A DNA stretch of 64,000 nt from Clostridium aestuarii. GTDB taxonomy: Bacteria; Bacillota; Clostridia; Clostridiales; Clostridiaceae. The translations under genes and the position numbers were made by a program. Each line of letters opens with the position of its first letter. Within the stretch, counting starts at the first letter, position 1. The stretch covers positions 428,513 to 492,512 of the forward strand of contig NZ_JAPQER010000003.1 of the NCBI RefSeq assembly GCF_026735135.1, given 5' to 3'. Positions 1 to 8,741 of the stretch are shown one piece after another. The notes beneath the pieces were generated by a model. That model searched no databases and was not told the DNA's origin. It worked only from the letters and a program-made list of their open reading frames with translations.

Positions 1-91
1 AGCAATTAGATTTTCTACTTTAGAAGCTATATGTAGAGAGTTAAATTGCCAGCCAGGAGATATATTGGAGTATGTATTTGATGAACAATAA
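1..91 (+). CDS. HTH (Cro/CI-type) regulator, C-terminal end only
   Basis: Only the last 29 codons are present, ending at TAA 89-91; the start lies before the window. The frame reads through residues such as LEAICRELNCQPGDILEYV. This is the typical end of small single-domain XRE/Cro regulators of the HTH_26 kind, in which the last helix is followed by 'LNCQPGDILEY'. Such proteins are usually about 70 residues of HTH alone. It ends 21 bases before the next gene, so the two may be co-transcribed. The call is good at family level; its target cannot be told. Confidence 0.7.
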   Translation, partial: AIRFSTLEAICRELNCQPGDILEYVFDEQ

Positions 92-112
92 TAATATTAA
101 AGAAGGGGTATT

Positions 113-2083
113 ATGGAAAATAAAAAGGTTCAAGCAATAATTATAAAAGATAGAAGTATTCTAATAGGAGAAGCAGCTAGTGAGTTTTCTGTGAAAAGAA
201 AGGTTTTTATTAGAGGAATTGTAAAAGAAAATGAAACAGAAGAGAATGCAATAAAAAGAGAACTAAAAGAACAGTTGAATTTAGAGTGTAAAATAACGTT
301 TAAATTTAGTAGAGAGTTAAATTGTGAAATGGCTACTTTTTTAGTTGATTTAAGTGATAAGAATGTAAATATAGATTATGATATTAATAATATCAAGTGT
401 TTTAATAAAGAATTCAGTATAGTTGACTTAAATTGGATTCAATTAAGTGATACGGGATATTTATGGGATTTTGAAGCTAGTTATATGAGATTGCTTGTTG
501 AGGAATGTATTGAAAATCAATATAAAGCTTCATGGATTGATATTATTGAAAATGTATGGTTTAAAAGTTCAGTTTCAAGGAAATATTTGCAGAATAAATA
601 TTTAAAAAAAGAGAGAAAAATAGTAGATTCTAAGGAAGATAAAAGTGAAAAATTAAAAGCTGTTTTTTGCGCTTTAATGATAGGGATTTTATTTAATTAC
701 TTTTTTATATGGGATTGTATAGGAATTTCAGCGATAATATTTAATGCTGTAGTAATAGGTGCAGTAGTATGGCTTATATATCCAAAAGTTAATTTAAACA
801 AAAGGTTAAGCTTTATATTTTTGATTCCAATAATTTTGTTATCAATAACATATTGTATTTATAATAATGAAGCGTTAAGAACTATAAATGGAATACTGAC
901 ACCTTTGCTGATTGCAGGGTACATAATGATAATAAGATATGAAAATATAAAAGATATAAGAATTGGTTTTATAAAAGGTATTTTTGATAGAATATTTCCT
1001 AAATCTTTTAGTGCTATTCCTAAGTTCTTAGAATTTACAAAAGAAGCATTAAAATCTACAAACAATGTTAAAGAAAAAAATGCTGTAAAGAGAAATGTAT
1101 TTAAAGGGTTGATGATTTCTATACCTTTATTAATTATTGTTATACCACTGCTTACATCAGCAGATATGATGTTTAAATATTATCTTCAAAATATAGAAAC
1201 TATATTTGAAAACGTAAATGTGTGGAACTTTATAGGACATGGTATTGTTATATTAGCTGTTACTTTATATATGTTTGGTTTTATATGGAGCTTTAAATAC
1301 AATGAAAAAGAACAGAAGGGTAAGGATACAATCAAAATTTCTGCTGTATGGGAACCAGTGACTATAATGACAATAATATTTGTTATATGTATAGTTTATT
1401 TGATATTTTCTGTAATACAATTTTCATATTTGTATGGTGAAGGAACAAACACACTTCCATTAGGGGTGTCACATTCTGAGTATGCCAGAACGGGATTTTT
1501 TGAGCTTATTTCAGTTACACTTATAAACTTTGCTATATTGATATTTAGTATTAAACTTTGTAAGAATAGCATCTCAAAAATAGACAGAATAGCTAATATA
1601 TCATATAGTTTATTAATTGTATTTACATTTAATATGTTGTTTTCAGCAAATTATAAAATGAATTTGTATGAAAAAGCATTTGGATATACACGTTTGAGGA
1701 TATTTGTGCAGGTATTTATGATTTTAGTTGGTATATTGTTAATCATAGTATTGTTAGGTATATGGAATAGAAAAGTTCCTGTATTAAAATTAGCTGTAAT
1801 ATCAGGAATAATAGTTTATATTGGTTTAAACTTTATGAATGTAGATAGAGTTATAGCTAAAGCAAATATTGAAAGATATATGGAAACTAAGAAAATAGAT
1901 ATGCGTTATCTTGAAACATTATCTTATGATGCAGCACCAGAGATGGCGAAATTATTAGACAAAGGTGATATTAAACTTAAAAAAAGAATTAATAAATATA
2001 TAGAAGAAGAGCAGGAAAAGTTAAAAGATTCTTATAACCATTGGTATGAATTTAATTATTATAAAAATAAGTTTCTCAACTAA
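113..2083 (+). CDS. Nudix-like domain fused to DUF4173/DUF4153 multi-spanning membrane protein
   Basis: This 656-residue protein has a soluble N-terminal third and a membrane C-terminal part. Residues about 5-130 look like a Nudix fold: G35-x5-E41-x7-R49-E50-L-x-E53 fits the Nudix box, but the next two conserved positions are Q54 and N56 instead of Glu and Gly. The box is therefore degenerate and the domain may bind rather than hydrolyse. From about residue 180 there are roughly ten hydrophobic segments, with the YTRLR motif common in DUF4173 proteins near residue 525. The ATG at 113 follows AAGGGG. A weak hairpin and T-run follow the stop. Membrane topology is clear; the function is unknown. 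Confidence 0.7.
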   Translation: MENKKVQAIIIKDRSILIGEAASEFSVKRKVFIRGIVKENETEENAIKRELKEQLNLECKITFKFSRELNCEMATFLVDLSDKNVNIDYDINNIKCFNKEFSIVDLNWIQLSDTGYLWDFEASYMRLLVEECIENQYKASWIDIIENVWFKSSVSRKYLQNKYLKKERKIVDSKEDKSEKLKAVFCALMIGILFNYFFIWDCIGISAIIFNAVVIGAVVWLIYPKVNLNKRLSFIFLIPIILLSITYCIYNNEALRTINGILTPLLIAGYIMIIRYENIKDIRIGFIKGIFDRIFPKSFSAIPKFLEFTKEALKSTNNVKEKNAVKRNVFKGLMISIPLLIIVIPLLTSADMMFKYYLQNIETIFENVNVWNFIGHGIVILAVTLYMFGFIWSFKYNEKEQKGKDTIKISAVWEPVTIMTIIFVICIVYLIFSVIQFSYLYGEGTNTLPLGVSHSEYARTGFFELISVTLINFAILIFSIKLCKNSISKIDRIANISYSLLIVFTFNMLFSANYKMNLYEKAFGYTRLRIFVQVFMILVGILLIIVLLGIWNRKVPVLKLAVISGIIVYIGLNFMNVDRVIAKANIERYMETKKIDMRYLETLSYDAAPEMAKLLDKGDIKLKKRINKYIEEEQEKLKDSYNHWYEFNYYKNKFLN

Positions 2084-2296
2084 ATAAATTATATTAAGTA
2101 AAGGTAAAAGTTTATTTTAAATAAATGCCTTTCCTTTTTTTGCTTTTATGACTATAAATACTGATATTTATTACAGTTTTAGGTATTTAATGTATAATGT
2201 AGTAGTAAAAGAAAATATTTTTATTAAATGATAGTAAAATCTATACATTTAAAATAGTAAATATATAAACTGTTTATAGTATGGGAGGCAATAAAT

Positions 2297-3205
2297 ATGT
2301 ACAAATTAATAGCGCTAGATATGGATGGAACTCTTTTAAATAATAATCAGAGTATTTCTAAAGAAAATATTGTTGCAATTAAAAGAGCTAAAGAACTTGG
2401 AGTTAAAGTAGTGTTGACTACAGGACGTTCAATAGGAGGAATTGAAAGATACTTAAAAAAATTAGATTTAATAAATGATGATGAGTATTCAATTACATGT
2501 AGTGGAGCATTGATATTGAATAATACTAAGAAAAAAATAATTGAATGCAATCCTATAAGTTATGATGAATTTAAATATATATTTGATTTAGCTAAGAAGA
2601 TAAATATTACTTTAAATATATATTCTGAGGACTGCATATATGTACCTTCATATGATCCTTTCAGTAAATTTGATTCTATTGCAAATAATGTTCCGCTGAA
2701 ACTTGTGGATTTTAATTCATTAAATAAAGACATTACCATAAATAAGGTTACTTTAATTAATGAAGATTTGAGTATACTAAAAAAATTGAAAAGCTTTTTC
2801 CCAAGTGTTTGTTTAGAAAATTTAGATGTAAAGGCCAAGAAGAATTTTGATGAAAATTTATTCGAAGACATTTCAAAAGTATCTTCTGAGTTTTTAGAAA
2901 AATTTACAGCACTTAAGACATCACCTTATACAATGGAAGTTATAAAAAAGGTTTGTAATAAAGGCAAAGGTGTGCAGACAATGGCTGAAAGACTAGGAAT
3001 AAAAAAAGAAGAAGTAATATGTGTTGGTGATTCTGGAAATGATAAACATATGATTGAATTTGCTGGTTTAGGAGTTGCTATGCAAAATGCATTTCCTGAA
3101 ATTAAAGAAATTGCTGATTATGTAACTTATACTAATGAAGAAAATGGTGTAGCTCATGTTATTGAAAAATTTATATTAAATGAGGATATAAGAATAGCAA
3201 ATTAA
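2297..3205 (+). CDS. Cof-type HAD-superfamily phosphatase
   Basis: This 302-residue cytosolic protein belongs to the Cof/YidA-like HAD hydrolases (type IIB cap), which dephosphorylate sugar phosphates or similar small metabolites. Motif I is DMDGTLL at residues 8-14 with the nucleophile D8 and acid/base D10. Motif II is the TTG stretch near residue 41. Motif IV is GDSGND near residue 243, with an upstream Lys in the usual place. The length is typical. ATG 2297 follows GGGAGG. The next gene is manA, 79 bases on, which fits a sugar-phosphate role, but the substrate cannot be read from sequence in this family. Confidence 0.88.
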   Translation: MYKLIALDMDGTLLNNNQSISKENIVAIKRAKELGVKVVLTTGRSIGGIERYLKKLDLINDDEYSITCSGALILNNTKKKIIECNPISYDEFKYIFDLAKKINITLNIYSEDCIYVPSYDPFSKFDSIANNVPLKLVDFNSLNKDITINKVTLINEDLSILKKLKSFFPSVCLENLDVKAKKNFDENLFEDISKVSSEFLEKFTALKTSPYTMEVIKKVCNKGKGVQTMAERLGIKKEEVICVGDSGNDKHMIEFAGLGVAMQNAFPEIKEIADYVTYTNEENGVAHVIEKFILNEDIRIAN

Positions 3206-3284
3206 TTAGGAATCTAAAAAAAAATTGTAATTAAATTCTCTTGTTTATAGTATATTTTACTATGAAAAATTTGGAGGATTTAAA

Positions 3285-4265
3285 ATGTATCCATTAAAAT
3301 TTGAGAATTTATATTATGAAAAAATATGGGGCGGCAGAGATTTAGAATTATTTAGAGACAATTTACCAGAAGGAAATATAGGCGAAAGTTGGGATGTAGC
3401 GTGTCATTTGCATGGAACAAGTATAGTTGCAAATGGAGAGCTTAAAGGAACTAAATTAGATGAATTAATTAGATTAAAAGGTAAGAAGCTTATAGGAACT
3501 AAAATTTCTACAGAATGGTTTCCATTGCTTATTAAGCTTATAGATACTAAAGATAAACTTTCAGTTCAAGTTCATCCAGATAATCAGTATGGAAAAGAAG
3601 TAGAAGGAGAAATGGGTAAAACAGAAGTTTGGTATGTAATGGAGGCTTTTGAGGGAGCCAATTTGATTTTAGGAACTAAAGAAGGATGTACAAAAGAAAA
3701 ATTTGAGAAAGCTATTAAAGAAGGTAATTTGGATAAGTATATATATGAAATTCCTGTAAAAAAAGGTGAAGTTTATTTTGTAAAAAGCGGGTTAATTCAT
3801 TCTATTGGTAGGGGAGTTATAATAGCTGAAATACAGCAAAATAGTGATACTACTTATAGAGTATATGATTATAATAGGGGAAGAAAACTTCATATAAATA
3901 GGGCTTTAGATGTTGTTGATTTTAGTTTATATGGAAATAAAAGTACTGGTCTTAAGACAGAAAGAGTAGGTTATAATAAAACTTATTTATGTTTGTGTGA
4001 GGATTTCTCATTAGAGTTATATGATGTGAAAAAATATTTTACTGAAGTTAGTGATGTAGAAAGGTTTTATGTATTTACTTGTGTAGAAGGACAAGGGAAA
4101 ATTGTCTATAAAGAAGGATTTCAAGGAATAAAAAAAGGTGATAGTGTATTAATTCCTGCTACTTTAGGAGAATATACATTTAAGGGTGAAATGAAAGTCT
4201 TAAAGAGTTATGTACCTGATATTAAAAAAGTTGAAGAAGATATTCTACATGAAGTGAAAAAATAA
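3285..4265 (+). CDS. manA: Mannose-6-phosphate isomerase, class I
   Basis: This enzyme interconverts mannose 6-phosphate and fructose 6-phosphate in the cytosol. The 326-residue length fits the short Firmicutes form of the type I (cupin) family. Visible zinc-site elements are VQVHPDN near residue 95, GKTEVWYV near residue 112 and SGLIHSIGRG near residue 168. The N-terminal FENLYYEKIWGG is also typical of this family. ATG 3285 follows TTGGAGGA. A strong terminator lies directly downstream at 4281-4310, so this gene ends its transcription unit. Confidence 0.93.
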   Translation: MYPLKFENLYYEKIWGGRDLELFRDNLPEGNIGESWDVACHLHGTSIVANGELKGTKLDELIRLKGKKLIGTKISTEWFPLLIKLIDTKDKLSVQVHPDNQYGKEVEGEMGKTEVWYVMEAFEGANLILGTKEGCTKEKFEKAIKEGNLDKYIYEIPVKKGEVYFVKSGLIHSIGRGVIIAEIQQNSDTTYRVYDYNRGRKLHINRALDVVDFSLYGNKSTGLKTERVGYNKTYLCLCEDFSLELYDVKKYFTEVSDVERFYVFTCVEGQGKIVYKEGFQGIKKGDSVLIPATLGEYTFKGEMKVLKSYVPDIKKVEEDILHEVKK

Positions 4266-4280
4266 TAAAAGTATAGTGAT

Positions 4281-4310
4281 AAAAGGAGGTATAGGATACC
4301 TCCTTTTTTA
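4281..4310 (+). terminator. Rho-independent terminator after manA
   Basis: An 11-bp perfect stem (4282-4292 with 4296-4306, core AAAGGAGGTAT) with a 3-base loop is followed by a T-run. It lies 16 bases after the manA stop. Confidence 0.85.
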
Positions 4311-4405
4311 AGTTGTAAAAAATGCACTAATTATAGAGAAAAAATTGAATAAAGTTTTAAAGTTTAACAAACTATAAAATTAAAATAACTAGGAGTAAGG
4401 GTGAT

Positions 4406-5494
4406 ATGAAAGAGTACCTGACTAATATACAAATTTTTTTTATATTGGTAATAAGCGTAACGGTACATGACTCTATGGAATTAGCAAAAGAAGTAGCTGA
4501 AGTCGTTGGTACTGATGGTTGGATTACAATATTATTAGGCATGGTTATATCTATTTTTTTTACGTATATAATTACTTATCTCGGTTCGACTTTTAGAGGA
4601 AAGACTTTAGAGGAATATAGTAATATAATTGTTGGAAAGTTTTTTACTAATATTTTTATAATTATATATATTATATATTTTTTTCTAGTTGGTGCATTTC
4701 TTCCACAAATAGGATGTGAATTTTTAAGATTAGAGATATTGGAAAAGACTCCCAGATGGACAATGGTATTAGCGTTGCTTTTAGTGGTATATTATACTAT
4801 TTGTAAAGGTTTAAGAGTGATTGGTAGATTATTTGAGTTTTATGGTTTTATTATTATTATGGCAACAATTTTTATACCTACAATTATGTTTACTCAAGGT
4901 AGGCTGATTAATATTCAACCTTTAGTAGGTAGTGTAGATAAGATTCAATATGTAAAGGGTCTAGAAAAAGTCATTCCATACATTGGTATTGAACTATTAA
5001 TGATTATTCCTTTTGAAAAAAATAACTCTAAAATATTAAAATATACAATTAGTGCTATATTACTTAGCGGATTTATATTCTTATTAGCATTTGAAGCTTG
5101 TATATCCATATTAGGAGTAGATGATATTATATATTATAAGGATGCATTATTTGTGGCGGTCAGGAGAGTAGATGTGCCATATCTTGAATTTTTTCAAAGA
5201 ATTGATGGTATTTTTATCAGCATATGGTTTATGGCTTTGATTGCAAAAACTTGTATTTATATTTATGCAACTGTATATCTTTTAAAAAAAATATTCAAAA
5301 AAGTAGAATTTAAATATATTGGTCTTGTTGTAATTGTGTTAGCTTGTATTATAGGAAAAATTCCAAAAACTTTTGAGAGTCAACAAAAACTTTTTCAATA
5401 TGCTGGATATATGTCAATACTTACTGGGGTAATTATACCTTTAATATTATTTAGTATAGCAAAGGTGAAAAAATATGATAAAAAAATTGTTTAG
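4406..5494 (+). CDS. gerAB: Spore germination protein, GerB-family permease
   Basis: This is a 362-residue inner-membrane protein of the endospore germination permease family (APC superfamily), the B subunit of a germinant receptor that senses nutrients such as amino acids. About ten hydrophobic segments are visible. The N-terminal pattern, with helix 1 followed by HDSMELAKEVAEVVGTDGW, is typical of clostridial GerKB-like proteins. ATG 4406 is preceded by AGGAGTAAGGGTG. The 3' end overlaps the next gene by 20 bases, which indicates translational coupling. It heads a B-C-A operon, and all three subunits are needed for a working receptor. The germinant cannot be predicted. Confidence 0.9.
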   Translation: MKEYLTNIQIFFILVISVTVHDSMELAKEVAEVVGTDGWITILLGMVISIFFTYIITYLGSTFRGKTLEEYSNIIVGKFFTNIFIIIYIIYFFLVGAFLPQIGCEFLRLEILEKTPRWTMVLALLLVVYYTICKGLRVIGRLFEFYGFIIIMATIFIPTIMFTQGRLINIQPLVGSVDKIQYVKGLEKVIPYIGIELLMIIPFEKNNSKILKYTISAILLSGFIFLLAFEACISILGVDDIIYYKDALFVAVRRVDVPYLEFFQRIDGIFISIWFMALIAKTCIYIYATVYLLKKIFKKVEFKYIGLVVIVLACIIGKIPKTFESQQKLFQYAGYMSILTGVIIPLILFSIAKVKKYDKKIV

Positions 5495-6620
5495 TATGAT
5501 GTTAGTATTCATTTTGAGCATAAATCTTACAGGATGTTGGGATTATCGTGATATTAATAAAAAGAACATTCTTTTGGCAGTCGGGTTAGATTATACAGAG
5601 GGAAAATATCGGTTTGTTACAGAAACTGCACAAATTAAAGTACTTCAAAAGGAAGATGTAGGTCAACAAGAAAGTACACAGTTATCTTTTGGAGAAGGTG
5701 AAAATTATGCAGAGGCAAGGAGAGAACTTGAACATACTAACTCTTTTCCTACTTTTCGAGGAACAGTAAGAGTGATGATTTTTGATAAAGAGGCCGCTGA
5801 AAAAGGTATAGAAGATTATATAAACAGAATGAAAAAAATAACTGACTATAGAAAAACAACTCCTGTAGTAGTAAGCAAACAAAAAACAGATAAGATATTA
5901 AGTGTAAAACCTATTAATGATACAACTACAGGTTTTATGGTAGATGATATTTTAGATAATGTAGCTAAAAATGGATATGGTATAGATAAAAATGTAGGAG
6001 ATATTCTTTTAGATATAGCAATGAAAAAAATAGGATACGTTTTACCATATATTGAGATAAGAGATGGAATTTTACACTATGCTGGAGCTGTAGTTATGAA
6101 GGATTCAAAAATGATTGGAATGATGGATGCGGATAATAAGGATTTTAAAGGGTTAATATATATTTTATCAAAACACCCTAAGGTTATAAATGTAGTTTCT
6201 CATCCAGAAGAAGATAAAGATTTACTTTATTTTAATACAAAGATGAAAAAATCTATAAATACAGATTATAAGGATGGGAAATTAATTATAGATGTTAATT
6301 TAAAGGCTAGTTCAAAACTAAACTTTCAATACTACGTAAAACCGCCAATTACTGATAAAGTAAAATCTGAATTAGAACAAATGATAGGTGATGATATTAA
6401 AAATGATTTGGCAGTTGCAATAGAGAAATCTCAAAATGAATTTGAAAGTGATATATTTGGTTTTGCAAAATATTTTAGAGCTCAAAACCCTAAAATTTAT
6501 AAAAAAATAAATTGGGTTAAGGAATATCCATTAGCTGAGATTAATGTTAAGGTAGATGCTAAAATAGATAACTTGGGAACTACTGATTCAAAAGCTAAGG
6601 GGGTATTTGAAGATGAATAG
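5475..6620 (+). CDS. gerAC: Ger(x)C-family spore germination lipoprotein
   Basis: This 381-residue protein is the C subunit of the germinant receptor, a lipoprotein on the outer face of the spore inner membrane. The signal peptide ends in the lipobox LTGC with lipidation at C21, followed at once by the family's WDYRDI motif. The rest is hydrophilic, as expected for the three-domain GerAC fold. ATG 5475 lies inside the end of the permease gene behind AAAGGTG. The stop at 6618-6620 overlaps the start of the next gene. Length and motif are standard for the family. Confidence 0.92.
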   Translation: MIKKLFSMMLVFILSINLTGCWDYRDINKKNILLAVGLDYTEGKYRFVTETAQIKVLQKEDVGQQESTQLSFGEGENYAEARRELEHTNSFPTFRGTVRVMIFDKEAAEKGIEDYINRMKKITDYRKTTPVVVSKQKTDKILSVKPINDTTTGFMVDDILDNVAKNGYGIDKNVGDILLDIAMKKIGYVLPYIEIRDGILHYAGAVVMKDSKMIGMMDADNKDFKGLIYILSKHPKVINVVSHPEEDKDLLYFNTKMKKSINTDYKDGKLIIDVNLKASSKLNFQYYVKPPITDKVKSELEQMIGDDIKNDLAVAIEKSQNEFESDIFGFAKYFRAQNPKIYKKINWVKEYPLAEINVKVDAKIDNLGTTDSKAKGVFEDE

Positions 6621-8052
6621 TATCGATAAAGAAAGTAAATTATTAAATAAAATATTAGAAATACGGCAGGGGGATATGGGAATAACTATCAGAAACTTAG
6701 ATGTTCGGAATACAGAGATATATATACTTTATATTGGACAGATTAGTGATAGGCAAATGATATCTGAAAGTATTATTAAACCTATAGTACAGTATAGAGA
6801 TGAGCAAAAACTCAGTATTGACAAGATAGTTAGTTCTATAATTTATATTGATGATGTATCTACTGATTATGATGAGAATAAGATAATAGAATATATTTTA
6901 GAGGGAAAATCTATTCTATTAATAAACAGCGATGAAAAATATATTGTAGCCAATACATTTAAAGTTGAAAAAAGAAATCCAGAAAAACCTGAGATAGCAT
7001 ATACGTTAAAAGGACCGAAAGATTCTTTTACAGAAAGCTTAGATGGTAATATATCGCTAATAAGGTATAGAATAAAAGATCCCAATCTTAGGATAGATAG
7101 TTTAACAGTTGGAAAGAGAACTAAAACTAAAATTGCAGTGATTTACATAAATGATATAGCAAACCCAAGATATGTTTCTGAAATTAAAGAGAGAATAAAT
7201 AATATAAGCATTGATGGAATTTTTGAATCAGGATATATCCAGAAATATTTGTTAAATAATAAGTTGGATTTGTTCCCACAATCAGGTATTGTTGAAAGAT
7301 CTGATATGGCTTCTGCTGATATATTGGAAGGAAAAATTATTCTGATAGTTGAGGGTGGAAATCTTGCTATATCTGTACCTAAATTATTTGGAGATTTTTT
7401 AGATTCTGGTGATGATCATTATGATGAGTTATATAGTGGAATATTTGCAAAAATTCTTAGAATTGTATCGCTGAATATAAGTTTAACACTATCTTCTTTA
7501 TATGTTGTTGTTGTTGGATTTCATAGTGATATACTTCCAACAGGATATACCATTGCATTGGCATCAGCAAGGTCAGCTGTGCCTATAAATTCAGTGCTAG
7601 AAGCACTTTCTATGGAGTTCATATCTGAAGTATTAAGAGAAGCAAGTATAAGATTACCAACGCATATAGGACCTGCCTTTGGTATTGTAGGAACTTTAGT
7701 AATAGGGCAAGCAGCAGTAGCAGCAGGTGTTGTAAGTCCTCTTATGGTAATAATAGTTGGCTTATCTACTATAGGTTCATTTAGTGTTTCTGATCATACT
7801 ATAATGAATCCAATAAGAATTTTAAAATTTATGCTCATTTGTATTACTGGAATTTTTGGGCTTTTTGGTTTTGTCATAGGATATACTATTATTGTAGTGA
7901 ATGCACTTTCTACAATAAGTTTAGGTGATGCTTATTGTTCTCCTTTTGCTCCATTTAATTTTAAAGATTTGAAAAGTTTTATATTAAGTTCTAAAAATTT
8001 ATCTAAAGAAAGACCAAAATCTTTAAATCCAAAAGATAAAAAAAGACAATAA
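6613..8052 (+). CDS. gerAA: GerA-family spore germination protein
   Basis: This is the A subunit of the germinant receptor, 479 residues from ATG 6613. A TTG six bases upstream is in frame, but ATG 6613 has the ideal spacing (8 bases) from AAGGGGGT, so it is preferred. Residues about 1-270 form the soluble N-terminal domain. After about residue 280 come five or so membrane segments with family-conserved stretches such as PTHIGPAFGIVG and SVSDHTIMNPIR. The Lys-rich tail is also usual. It overlaps the GerC stop by 8 bases. The B-C-A order differs from the commoner A-B-C or A-C-B. Confidence 0.92.
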   Translation: MNSIDKESKLLNKILEIRQGDMGITIRNLDVRNTEIYILYIGQISDRQMISESIIKPIVQYRDEQKLSIDKIVSSIIYIDDVSTDYDENKIIEYILEGKSILLINSDEKYIVANTFKVEKRNPEKPEIAYTLKGPKDSFTESLDGNISLIRYRIKDPNLRIDSLTVGKRTKTKIAVIYINDIANPRYVSEIKERINNISIDGIFESGYIQKYLLNNKLDLFPQSGIVERSDMASADILEGKIILIVEGGNLAISVPKLFGDFLDSGDDHYDELYSGIFAKILRIVSLNISLTLSSLYVVVVGFHSDILPTGYTIALASARSAVPINSVLEALSMEFISEVLREASIRLPTHIGPAFGIVGTLVIGQAAVAAGVVSPLMVIIVGLSTIGSFSVSDHTIMNPIRILKFMLICITGIFGLFGFVIGYTIIVVNALSTISLGDAYCSPFAPFNFKDLKSFILSSKNLSKERPKSLNPKDKKRQ

Positions 8053-8081
8053 CTCAAAAAGTGCCTTACATTTTTTGAGTT
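8051..8081 (+). terminator. Hairpin after the germination operon
   Basis: The arms AACTCAAAAA (8051-8060) and TTTTTGAGTT (8072-8081) form a 10-bp stem starting in the gerA stop codon. It has no long T-run, and its right arm runs into the -35 box of the next promoter, so termination is probable rather than certain. Confidence 0.5.
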
Positions 8082-8108
8082 GACAAAAGAGATGTATACA
8101 AGTATAAT
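8080..8108 (+). promoter_or_regulatory. Consensus sigma-A promoter of the sulfur operon
   Basis: TTGACA (8080-8085), 17 bases, then TATAAT (8103-8108): both hexamers match the consensus exactly and the spacing is ideal. The start of transcription would be near 8115, about 35 bases before the regulator's GTG. Confidence 0.85.
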
Positions 8109-8120
8109 CATAGTAAATCA

Positions 8121-8131
8121 ATAGGAATTAT
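8121..8131 (+). promoter_or_regulatory. Candidate CymR/Rrf2 operator 1
   Basis: ATAGGAATTAT lies just downstream of the predicted transcription start of the regulator gene. Nearly the same element, ATAGGAATAAT, is at 8701-8711 before cysK. The GGAATT core resembles, from memory, the end of the B. subtilis CymR site. A repressor bound here would block early elongation. This is inferred from the shared motif only. Confidence 0.4.
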
Positions 8132-8149
8132 AGGATAAGGAGACTTAGT

Positions 8150-8587
8150 GTGAAAATTTCAACTAAAGGAAGATATGGATTAAGAGCCATGATAGACCTT
8201 GCTGTACATTCTAGTGGTGAAGAACCTATTACTTTAAAAAGTATAGCTGAAAGACAAAATCTATCTGAAAGATACCTTGAACAAATATTTTCAGCTTTAA
8301 AGAAAAATGAATTAGTAAATAGCATAAAAGGTCCTCAAGGAGGATATATAATTTCAAAAAGTATGCACCAAATATCAGTAGGAGATATATTGAGAACTCT
8401 TGAAGGAAACTTGCATATAGTAAATTCAGAAGATATGATAAATGATAAAATAGAAGAATGCATAAAAAATAATGTATGGAATAAACTAAATGAAAGTATT
8501 GATAAAATAGTGGATTGCATTACTTTAGAAGACTTAGTTTTTGAGTATAATAAATCAATTTCACAAGGATATATGTATTATATATAG
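8150..8587 (+). CDS. cymR: Rrf2-family regulator, CymR-like
   Basis: This 145-residue DNA-binding protein begins MKISTKGRYGLRAMIDLA, with winged-HTH residues about 10-70 including the LSERYLEQIFSAL recognition region and the GPQGGYIIS wing. It ends GYMYYI. It lacks the three-Cys cluster of [Fe-S] IscR (only two Cys are present, about 18 apart) and its start and end resemble B. subtilis CymR, the repressor of cysteine genes that works in complex with CysK. The next gene is cysK, which supports that reading. GTG 8150 follows AAGGAGA. A consensus promoter precedes it. An IscR-like role remains possible because iscS follows. Confidence 0.75.
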   Translation: MKISTKGRYGLRAMIDLAVHSSGEEPITLKSIAERQNLSERYLEQIFSALKKNELVNSIKGPQGGYIISKSMHQISVGDILRTLEGNLHIVNSEDMINDKIEECIKNNVWNKLNESIDKIVDCITLEDLVFEYNKSISQGYMYYI

Positions 8588-8700
8588 GTGATGAATTTTA
8601 ACATTCAACTTATAAGGGGCAATTTACAGTTAAGGATATTTTGTAAAGTTTTATACCATGTAGTTTTTAAAAAAATTTTACGATAAAACCCATAAAAACT

Positions 8701-8711
8701 ATAGGAATAAT
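8701..8711 (+). promoter_or_regulatory. Candidate CymR/Rrf2 operator 2, before cysK
   Basis: ATAGGAATAAT shares 10 of 11 bases with the element at 8121-8131 and overlaps a possible -10 region (TAATATAAAT) 31 bases before the cysK start. This suggests cysK has its own repressible promoter in addition to read-through. Confidence 0.35.
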
Positions 8712-8741
8712 ATAAATATAAAATTAAGGGGGAATTAAAAA

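Noticed and set aside
4347..4380. Sigma-G-like promoter (GAATA then CTATAA) before the germination operon
   Set aside because: The -10 matches the sigma-G pattern at only about half of its positions.
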